From the NCBI GenBank assembly GCA_017618355.1, contig JAFZUL010000109.1, positions 1 to 36,517 on the forward strand: a DNA stretch of 36,517 bases, read 5' to 3'. Numbering within the stretch: the first letter of the stretch is position 1; each line of letters begins with the position of its first letter. Made by a program: the position numbers and the translations under genes. Source of the stretch: Muribaculaceae bacterium (lineage in GTDB: Bacteria > Bacteroidota > Bacteroidia > Bacteroidales > Muribaculaceae). Positions 8,953 through 14,663 of this stretch are shown piece after piece. The notes beneath the pieces were generated by a model. The model was given only the letters and a program-made list of their open reading frames with translations. It was not told the DNA's origin and ran no database searches.

Positions 8953-9038
8953 ACAAGTAATTCATTCCAAAACAAATTTCCCCTCCGAGAGTTTCATCTC
9001 ACTCTGAAGTGACCCCAAAAAGTTGGACAGGTTAAACA

Positions 9039-9830
9039 TTAATGACTTAGAGAAAGGGTTCGGTATTGCACCGGACTCTTTCCTTTTAACCTGGATTTAA
9101 TTCTTTTATTGTTGTAATAGTCAATATATTCATCCAAAGCCTTCATGAAGGCATCGGGCGATTCGAACTGTTCGGCATACAAAAGCTCGGATTTCATAAT
9201 CCCGAAGAAGTTCTCTGCCATGGCGTTGTCAAGGCAATTGCCTTTGCGTGACATGCTTTGCGTAATGTGATGCTCAGCCAGTCTCTGACGATAGCCCCAG
9301 TGCTGGTATTGCCACCCTTGGTCGGAGTGCAAGATGAGGCCATCAAGATTGTCGAACTTGGCAAACGCTTTGTCCAGCATATCATATATTTGTTCCAGAT
9401 TAGGACTCTTTGAGAGGTTGTAGGAGATTATCTCTCCGTTGAACATGTCAAGTATTGGCGACAGATAGAGTTTCACGGAACCAATGTTTATCTGTGTCAC
9501 GTCTGTGGCCCATTTGCGATTTGGGGCGACGGCCGTGAAATCCCTGTTGATGATGTTTGGAGATATCTTGCCTACCTCTCCTTTGTATGAATGGTAACGC
9601 GCCTGACGTATCTTGCTCTTGAGGCACATGTCGCCCATCAGACGCTGCACTGTCTTGTGGTTTATGACGAACCCTCTATTGCGCATTTCAGCAGTGACGC
9701 GGCGATAGCCGTAACGGCCTTTATGTTCATGGAAAATGGACTTGATGCTGTCTCTCTCCGCGGAATATTTGTCGACCGCATTTAGCCGCTTCAGGTGATA
9801 ATAGAACACGGAACGAGCCATCTTTCTCAA
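9039..9830 (-). CDS. IS3-family transposase OrfB (DDE integrase domain)
   Basis: 263 residues if begun at TTG 9830; an ATG lies at 9821. In practice it is probably made as an OrfAB fusion by -1 slippage at 9931-9940: the frame is open upstream and encodes INGLRSEYPLDLLLKLRKMA, the usual IS150-type joint. An HTH_21-like part (FHEHKGRYGYRRVTAEMR) precedes the rve core. Catalytic residues are Asp110 (ATDVTQI), Asp170 (LHSDQGWQYQ) and Glu206 (NAMAENFFG), with 35 residues between the last two, the classic DD(35)E pattern. It ends in SPVQYR, common in this family. It would cut and join the element ends in trans or cis. Confidence 0.9.
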   Translation of the reverse strand: MRKMARSVFYYHLKRLNAVDKYSAERDSIKSIFHEHKGRYGYRRVTAEMRNRGFVINHKTVQRLMGDMCLKSKIRQARYHSYKGEVGKISPNIINRDFTAVAPNRKWATDVTQINIGSVKLYLSPILDMFNGEIISYNLSKSPNLEQIYDMLDKAFAKFDNLDGLILHSDQGWQYQHWGYRQRLAEHHITQSMSRKGNCLDNAMAENFFGIMKSELLYAEQFESPDAFMKALDEYIDYYNNKRIKSRLKGKSPVQYRTLSLSH

Positions 9831-9862
9831 CTTTAAAAGTAAGTCAAGCGGATATTCCGACC

Positions 9863-10381
9863 TTAGTCCGTTGATGGCTTTTGCCCATTGAGACGTGCTC
9901 GGGCTTGCTGTTCCTCGACTAAGGCCTTCACTTTTTTTAGCAATGCATTCTCCGCTCTCAAACGGAGATTTTCCGCTTGAAGTTTCTCAAGCTCGGTCTG
10001 TGGTTCTTTCTTCTTCGGTCTTGCCATAGGGTCTTTTGGGGGGCGTCCACGCCGCTTCACATCGTATAAGGATCCTCCGCTTCTGACTTTCCTCATCCAT
10101 GATAGAATAGTACTTCGGGCCAAGCCATAACGAAGGCATAACAGGGACAAAGATACTCTGTTTTGAACATGTTCCAAAATAATTCTCTCTTTTTCTGACG
10201 GTGAGTAGTAATAGCCCTTTGTTGATTGGCGAAGTCCTTCTTCTCCAAAAGTATTGTAACGGAGAACCCAACTATGAACCATATGCCTGTCAAGATGACG
10301 CTCTCTGCACACTCTCTCTAGACCTTTACCGCTGATAATCTCACTTACTACGTCTAATTTCTCTTCAAAATAATGTTTCAT
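9863..10381 (-). CDS. IS3-family transposase OrfA (helix-turn-helix)
   Basis: 172 residues from ATG 10381 (MKHYFEEKLDVVSEI). A TTG six codons upstream is in frame, but GAGGTG at 10392-10397 is spaced 10 bases from the ATG, so I prefer the ATG. Two HTH-like regions (about 5-55 and 60-110: ERHLDRHMVHSWVLRYNTFG, LCLRYGLARSTILSWMRK) bind the terminal repeats. A basic linker (RRGRPPKDPMARPKKKE) and a C-terminal coiled coil (LEKLQAENLRLRAENALLKK) for oligomerisation follow. The slippery run for OrfAB lies within the coiled coil. Its ribosome-binding site is inside the hairpin at 10387-10430. Confidence 0.88.
   Translation of the reverse strand: MKHYFEEKLDVVSEIISGKGLERVCRERHLDRHMVHSWVLRYNTFGEEGLRQSTKGYYYSPSEKERIILEHVQNRVSLSLLCLRYGLARSTILSWMRKVRSGGSLYDVKRRGRPPKDPMARPKKKEPQTELEKLQAENLRLRAENALLKKVKALVEEQQARARLNGQKPSTD
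9931..9940 (-). promoter_or_regulatory. Programmed -1 ribosomal frameshift site of the IS (A7G slippery run)
   Basis: On - the sequence is CTAAAAAAAGTG: seven A's then G inside the leucine-zipper region of OrfA. OrfB lies in the -1 frame and is open from this point, as in IS150-type elements where A AAA AAG slippage yields the OrfAB transposase. Confidence 0.75.
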
Positions 10382-10386
10382 ATAAA

Positions 10387-10430
10387 AACTGCACCTCAAA
10401 AGTTTTGTGTCTAACTTTTGGGGTGCAGTT
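10387..10430 (-). promoter_or_regulatory. 18-bp foldback hairpin covering the OrfA ribosome-binding site
   Basis: Arms 10387-10404 and 10413-10430 pair at 17 of 18 positions around an 8-base loop. On - the 3' arm holds GAGGTG (10392-10397), the only good Shine-Dalgarno before OrfA. A transcript entering from hemD would include both arms and hide it; a transcript begun inside the element would lack the 5' arm. This fits the known readthrough-protection hairpins of insertion sequences. Confidence 0.6.
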
Positions 10431-10470
10431 CAGTGAGTTTCGGGGATTGTGATTTGTGACAAGAATCGCG

Positions 10471-11517
10471 TTATTTCTCGGTCTTCTTGACGGTTTTCTT
10501 TGTTGCAGCCTTTTTAGCTGGAGCAGCTTTTTTAGCAGCTGTCGCCTTCTTGGTTGCAGTCTTCTTAGCAGGTTCCTTCTTGGTTGCTGCTTTCTTTGCT
10601 GGAGCCTTCTTTGTGGCGGTCTTTTTGGCTGGTGCCTTTTTAGCCACATTTTTTGCTTCCACTTTCTCCTCGGTCTTTGGCTTTTCCACCTTCTCCTTTA
10701 CCTTAGGCACGGGGATAGGTTCGGGCTTTTGAATTGTGTCAGGGAATCGCTCTTGCTCAATGCGTGGCTCGTCGGGGTCGTCAAGATGCTCCTTGATATA
10801 TTGGTCCATAGCAGCTGCTATAGATGGAGCCTTAGGCGAAGTGGTGAAGTCGAGCCTCAGTCCATTGGCCTTAAGCTCTTCGATAGTCTTGCCACCCATC
10901 ACGCCAATGGCGATGTTGCCTTGCTCAAAGTGTGGGAAGCTCTGAATCAACGACTTCACGCCCGATGGGGTGAACAGGATAATCATGTCGTAGTCGAAGG
11001 GCTCATCGTTGCGAATCACGTTGCTCACAGTGCGGTACATGATAGCCTTTGTGAACTTGATGCTGCCGTCCTCAGGGATGTGTAGCTTTTGGTCATGGAC
11101 ATCGCTGATGGGATAGAGGTAAGTCTCTTTGTTGTGCTTGGCAAGCAGTGGCAACAACGACTCGGCGTGGCCAGTCTCGGTGTAGAAAATTTTGCGCTTG
11201 CGGTAGATGATATACTTTTGCAGATAGTGGGCTATTGTCTCGCTCACGCAGAAGTATTTCATCGTGTCGGGGACGTTGAACCTCAGCTCTTTGCAAAGTC
11301 TGAAGTAATGGTCCACGGCAGTGCGCGCAGTGAAAATCACTGCTGTGTGGGCGTTGATGGGGATTTTTGTCTGACGGAATTCCTTTGAAGTCAACCCCTC
11401 AATTTTAATGAATGGCCTGAAAACCACTTCAACGCCATACTTATTTTCCAAATCGAAATAAGGAGATTTTTCAGATAATGGTTTCGGTTGGGAAACCAAG
11501 ATTTTCTTAATCTTCAC
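10471..11517 (-). CDS. hemD: Uroporphyrinogen-III synthase (HemD) with histone-H1-like Lys/Ala/Pro C-terminal tail
   Basis: 348 residues starting at GTG 11517 (KIKKILVSQPKPLSEKSPYF). Residues 1-255 follow the Bacteroidetes HemD fold (VIFTARTAVDHYF; IILFTPSGVKSLI; TSPKAPSIAAAMDQYI), the enzyme that closes hydroxymethylbilane to uroporphyrinogen III in haem synthesis. Residues 256-290 are an acidic/proline linker. Residues 291-348 are a repetitive KKAPAKKTATKKAPAKKAA-type tail like histone H1 or bacterial HU/Hc1 extensions, able in principle to bind nucleic acid. The family normally stops near residue 250. It follows the DUF4271 gene by 18 bp, a pairing usual in Bacteroidetes, and is last in its operon; the IS lies just downstream. 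Confidence 0.82.
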   Translation of the reverse strand: MKIKKILVSQPKPLSEKSPYFDLENKYGVEVVFRPFIKIEGLTSKEFRQTKIPINAHTAVIFTARTAVDHYFRLCKELRFNVPDTMKYFCVSETIAHYLQKYIIYRKRKIFYTETGHAESLLPLLAKHNKETYLYPISDVHDQKLHIPEDGSIKFTKAIMYRTVSNVIRNDEPFDYDMIILFTPSGVKSLIQSFPHFEQGNIAIGVMGGKTIEELKANGLRLDFTTSPKAPSIAAAMDQYIKEHLDDPDEPRIEQERFPDTIQKPEPIPVPKVKEKVEKPKTEEKVEAKNVAKKAPAKKTATKKAPAKKAATKKEPAKKTATKKATAAKKAAPAKKAATKKTVKKTEK

Positions 11518-11535
11518 TGTTTCAAATAATTACGT

Positions 11536-12402
11536 TTATAATATGCTGCATACATAAACTGTACCGGCAAGAGCCAGGAGAGGGGGTACAATTTCGACGG
11601 CGCAAAGGTACAAAATAAAATAGATACTAGAGGACAAATTGTTGAAAAAAATTCTAAAACCCTTGCAAATAAATACAATTCTCCCTAAAATATATAGGAT
11701 AATCGCGATTGTAACCATCAGTTTTATGGTGCTTGGGAAGACGAGGGTAATCACGGCTACAGGGAAGAGCAGCAAGCCCAGCACCGACTGCGACGCCAGG
11801 AAGCCTTGCAGCCACATGTCGGTGAGGCTGTCGTTGGCAAAGGTGTAGCCTAAGAGCCTGTAGAGCAGCACTTGCAGAGTGACGAATACCGCCATGGCGA
11901 GAGTGAGCACCAGCACGTGGAGGAACACCGAGTTCTGAAGCGCTACGGTGAGCGATGGGTTGTACCACAGCAGTCCGTAGTACAGCATTATGCCGCCCAT
12001 CAGGCAGGTGTTGGCAATCATGGCAATGATGATGCGTGCGTCGCTGCTTGTGTGCTCGGCAAAGAGGTCGTCCTTGCCCTTCGGCGAGAACAGGTAGTGT
12101 CCCAGATTGGCGATGTAGGAGCGGCCTAAGCGATAGCTTGTCAGGAGGAACAGACACGAGAACAGAAACATGATCATCGACCCTGTGTCATGTAGTGGCG
12201 ACGTGTTGTGGGTACGTGCGTTGCTGCCTTTGGGCACTTCTATCACTGGCATCTGGTTGATGTGGGCTGTGGCGGTGTCATTGCCCTGAGGTGCAGGAAA
12301 GCCGTTGAGGTATTGGGCTTTGTGCAGCACAGGCGCGGCAGCGGTATCGGCAGCTAGTGTCAAAGTGGAGTCGGTGATATTTTGAACGTTCTCGGTAGGC
12401 AT
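11536..12402 (-). CDS. DUF4271 integral membrane protein
   Basis: 288 residues from ATG 12402. The N-terminal ~75 residues are polar. About six hydrophobic segments follow, starting near MIMFLFSCLFLLTSYRLG and ending with YFILYLCAVEIVPPLLALAG. This topology and the position directly before hemD match Bacteroidetes DUF4271 proteins, whose function is unknown. It starts 12 bp after the LOG-family gene and ends 18 bp before hemD, so the three genes are probably one transcript. A role linked to haem precursors has been suggested only by this neighbourhood; that is inference. Confidence 0.8.
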   Translation of the reverse strand: MPTENVQNITDSTLTLAADTAAAPVLHKAQYLNGFPAPQGNDTATAHINQMPVIEVPKGSNARTHNTSPLHDTGSMIMFLFSCLFLLTSYRLGRSYIANLGHYLFSPKGKDDLFAEHTSSDARIIIAMIANTCLMGGIMLYYGLLWYNPSLTVALQNSVFLHVLVLTLAMAVFVTLQVLLYRLLGYTFANDSLTDMWLQGFLASQSVLGLLLFPVAVITLVFPSTIKLMVTIAIILYILGRIVFICKGFRIFFNNLSSSIYFILYLCAVEIVPPLLALAGTVYVCSIL

Positions 12403-12414
12403 CGCTATGATGGT

Positions 12415-12999
12415 CTAATATTTTGATTCAATGGGTTGTGGAGATTCCTGTAGTTCTTTCTCTATTGCTGCAATGGCTTGCTCGGGAGAGTTGACAAACT
12501 GCACAAGGCGATGATGGCTCTTGCGCATAAAACCTTGCTCAATGGCGGTAGTGAGCATGGCTGCCAGGTGGTTGTAGAAGCCTAAGGTGTTAAGTACCAC
12601 GATAGGCTTTGGTGCGAGGTTGAGCTGCCGCCAGGTTATGGCCTCAAGCAGCTCTTCCATAGTGCCGCAGCCGCCAGGCAGGGCAATCACCGCCTGCGTC
12701 ATCTTTGCCAGAGTGAGTTTGCGTTCGTGCATATCGGCAGTGGTGATGATGCGTGTGAGGCGGTCGTAATGCCATCCGTTATCCACCATAAACTGTGGTA
12801 TCACGCCAATGGCCTCTCCGCCAGCGTCGAGCGTTCCGTCGCTCACGGCACGCATCAGCCCCTCGCATCCAGCACCGTTGAAGCATGTCCATCCGCGTTG
12901 CGCCAGGAGTGTGCCTAGCTGATAGGCATCATCAATGAAGCCCTGCTCCAAGTCACGACTTGAAGCCCCAAACACGCAGATATTTACCTTCTCAATCAT
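12415..12999 (-). CDS. LOG-family (TIGR00730) cytokinin riboside 5'-monophosphate phosphoribohydrolase-like protein
   Basis: 194 residues from ATG 12999. The Rossmann-type fold starts with NICVFGASSRD. The LOG signature PGGCGTMEELLEAITWRQL is present, matching PGGxGTxxE with its catalytic and substrate Glu, and the arginine-bearing MHERKLTL motif precedes it. GAGCEGLMRAVSDG corresponds to the usual GGGxxGLMG loop but with A and C in it. LOG enzymes hydrolyse N6-modified AMP to base plus ribose 5-phosphate; many bacterial members act as general nucleotide hydrolases. First gene of the LOG-DUF4271-hemD set, separated from obgE by a repeat array. Confidence 0.85.
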   Translation of the reverse strand: MIEKVNICVFGASSRDLEQGFIDDAYQLGTLLAQRGWTCFNGAGCEGLMRAVSDGTLDAGGEAIGVIPQFMVDNGWHYDRLTRIITTADMHERKLTLAKMTQAVIALPGGCGTMEELLEAITWRQLNLAPKPIVVLNTLGFYNHLAAMLTTAIEQGFMRKSHHRLVQFVNSPEQAIAAIEKELQESPQPIESKY

Positions 13000-13028
13000 C
13001 TAAAGTAAAATACAAAGTTTTTTATTCC

Positions 13029-13118
13029 TTTAATTCCTTTACCTCCTTTAATTCCTTTACCTCCTTTAATTCCTTTACCTCCTTTAATTCCTTTACCTCC
13101 TTTAATTCATTTTACTCC
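13029..13118 (-). repeat. Tandem 18-bp repeat (two 9-mers) carrying Shine-Dalgarno-like AAAGGAGGT
   Basis: Four perfect units of TTTAATTCCTTTACCTCC (13029-13100) and a degenerate fifth (13101-13118) that contains the obgE stop codon. In the mRNA each unit reads GGAGGTAAAGGAATTAAA, so AAAGGAGGT, complementary to the usual 16S rRNA 3' end, recurs every 18 bases. The nearest is about 30-40 bases from the LOG start, too far for a normal ribosome-binding site. A relative occurs in the opposite orientation at 23391-23426. Confidence 0.85.
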
Positions 13119-14335
13119 TCCTCGTCGTCGTTGACTATTTGGAAATCGCGGTTTTGGTCTTTGTATTTCTCTTCCCAATACTCGTCGTCCCATTCTTGCT
13201 CATCGATTGACATCTTGCCGCCAGCGTCGGGCATCTCGTCGTAGTCGGGATCTTCGGCGGCGAAGATGAAGTCATCCTCTTCCTGCACGCGGTGCTGAGC
13301 GTCGAGGTCATGGAGCGCCACGGTGTCGGGGATGCGATTGTGCTCGTCGTTGATGGTGCGCCACAGGATGTCTTTGAGTTCGGTGAGCCCTTGCTGAGCC
13401 ACGCTTGAGATGAACACCACGGGCACGTCGTTGGGAAGTCCGTCGCGCAGCATTTCCTTGAGTTCCTCGTCGATGAGGTCGCACTTGGTGATGGCGAGCA
13501 CGCGTGGTTTCTCCACCAGGTCGGGGTTGAAGGTGGCGAGTTCGTTGCTTAAGATCTCATATTCGCGCTTGATGTCGTCGGTGTCGCTGGGAATCATGAA
13601 CAGAAGCACGGCGTTGCGCTCGATGTGACGCAGGAAGCGCAGTCCCAGACCTTTACCCTCGCTGGCACCCTCAATGATGCCAGGGATGTCGGCCATGACA
13701 AACGACTGCTGGTTGCGGTAGCTAACGATGCCCAGATTGGGTTCCAGGGTGGTGAAGGGGTAGTTGGCGATCTTGGGTTTGGCGGCGCTGATTACCGAGA
13801 GCAGCGTTGATTTGCCGGCGTTGGGGAATCCCACGAGGCCCACATCAGCGAGCAGTTTGAGCTCGAGGATGATGGTCTTCTCCACGCCATCCTCGCCAGG
13901 TTGGGCGAAGCGTGGAGTCTGGCGTGTGGCAGTCTTGAAATGCACGTTGCCCAAGCCGCCTCGTCCGCCTTTCAAGAGACGTACCACCTGTCCGTCTTGC
14001 GTAACGTCGCACAGGAACTTGCCTGTCTCGGCGTCATAGACGGCAGTGCCGCAAGGCACCTCGATAATACGGTCCTCGCCTTTCTTGCCTGTGCACTGGT
14101 TCTCAGAGCCTGGAGCGCCGTTAGTGGCGAAGATGTGACGCTGATACTTAAGGTGGATAAGTGTCCACAGGTTGCGGTTGCCCTTGAGGAAGATGTGACC
14201 GCCGCGGCCGCCGTCGCCGCCGTCGGGACCACCTTTGGGGATATACTTGGCGCGGTGCAGGTGCTTAGACCCTGCCCCGCCATGCCCACTGCGGCACATA
14301 ATCTTAACGTAATCAATGAAGTTGCTCTCAGCCAT
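13112..14335 (-). CDS. obgE: Obg-family GTPase (ObgE/CgtA)
   Basis: 407 residues from ATG 14335. The glycine-rich Obg fold covers about 1-158 ([22 protein letters not shown]). The GTPase domain has G1 GFPNAGKST (169-177), G2 region [11 protein letters not shown]3 DIPG (216-219) and G4 TKCD (283-286). The C-terminus is an acidic tail ([16 protein letters not shown]) rather than the OCT domain of other phyla. Obg proteins act in late large-subunit ribosome assembly and stress control. A -7 box lies at 14385-14393. The 3' end of the gene is overrun by the tandem repeat at 13029-13118, so its last Glu codons and stop are part of the repeat. Confidence 0.95.
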   Translation of the reverse strand: MAESNFIDYVKIMCRSGHGGAGSKHLHRAKYIPKGGPDGGDGGRGGHIFLKGNRNLWTLIHLKYQRHIFATNGAPGSENQCTGKKGEDRIIEVPCGTAVYDAETGKFLCDVTQDGQVVRLLKGGRGGLGNVHFKTATRQTPRFAQPGEDGVEKTIILELKLLADVGLVGFPNAGKSTLLSVISAAKPKIANYPFTTLEPNLGIVSYRNQQSFVMADIPGIIEGASEGKGLGLRFLRHIERNAVLLFMIPSDTDDIKREYEILSNELATFNPDLVEKPRVLAITKCDLIDEELKEMLRDGLPNDVPVVFISSVAQQGLTELKDILWRTINDEHNRIPDTVALHDLDAQHRVQEEDDFIFAAEDPDYDEMPDAGGKMSIDEQEWDDEYWEEKYKDQNRDFQIVNDDEEE

Positions 14336-14384
14336 AATATTATAGTTTTGTCGCTCGCTATTGCGAGCTAGTTTGTTTCGGGCT

Positions 14385-14393
14385 GCAAAGTTA
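14385..14393 (-). promoter_or_regulatory. -7 box of the obgE promoter
   Basis: TAACTTTGC on -, about 50 bases before the ATG. No TTG sits 19-21 bases upstream; that place is occupied by the 7-mer repeat. Confidence 0.55.
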
Positions 14394-14400
14394 CAAAATA

Positions 14401-14446
14401 GTTGTCAGTTATCAGTTATCAGTTGTCAGTTTTTAGTTATTAGTTG
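14401..14446 (-). repeat. 7-bp-period CTAATAA/CTGATAA repeat, copy 3
   Basis: On the obgE sense strand: CTAATAA-CTAAAAA-CTGACAA-CTGATAA-CTGATAA-CTGACAA. Unlike the other copies it lies upstream of the -7 box, about 65-110 bases before the start codon. Confidence 0.75.
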
Positions 14447-14475
14447 AGTTTTTTATCATCATCAAAGCGAAAAAG

Positions 14476-14494
14476 ACCACGGCAAAGCCGTGGT
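14476..14494 (-). terminator. Orphan terminator-like hairpin with no gene ahead of it
   Basis: ACCACGGC/GCCGTGGT with a 3-base loop, followed on - by CTTTTTC. The same stem works as the trmH terminator at 21391-21407. Here no - strand gene lies upstream, since topA starts at 14664 on +. It may be a mobile palindrome or may stop antisense transcripts from the topA promoter region. Confidence 0.45.
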
Positions 14495-14561
14495 ACAGAT
14501 AACAGCTGGGAAAAATAGTTAAATTTTTACACATTATTATAGGAATTGCGAGTTTATTGTC

Positions 14562-14570
14562 TAATTTTGC
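14562..14570 (+). promoter_or_regulatory. -7 box of the topA promoter
   Basis: TAATTTTGC fits TAnnTTTGC, about 94 bases before the ATG. A correctly spaced -33 TTG is not seen. Confidence 0.5.
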
Positions 14571-14663
14571 ACCCGATTTTCAATTAAAATGGCATGGTTG
14601 TATGTGGCGCGAGTCTCGCAACGTGCTGATTATTAAGATAAAGACGATAATATTTTTTAGAAA

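Larger units (their letters stand above)
9005..10432 (-). mobile_element. IS3-family (IS150-like) insertion sequence, apparently intact
   Basis: About 1.43 kb with two overlapping transposase frames on - and imperfect terminal inverted repeats. The left end (9005-9029) reads TGAAGTGACCCCAAAAAGTT then GGACA; the right end read inward (10432-10408) is TGAACTGCACCCCAAAAGTT then AGACA. No matching 3-4 bp target duplication was found at these borders, so the exact tips are uncertain. It sits between the 3' end of the + redox gene and the 3' end of hemD. Both frames are open and catalytic residues are kept, so it may be active. Confidence 0.85.

Noticed and set aside
10456-11085. 209-codon open frame on + opposite hemD
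   Set aside because: Low-complexity antisense of the Lys/Ala tail of HemD.
13029-13118. Possible CRISPR array
   Set aside because: Units are 18 bp, directly adjacent with no unique spacers, and there are no cas genes.
12960-13244. 94-codon open frame on + with repeating FTSFNS
   Set aside because: Produced by the 18-bp tandem repeat and the antisense of obgE.
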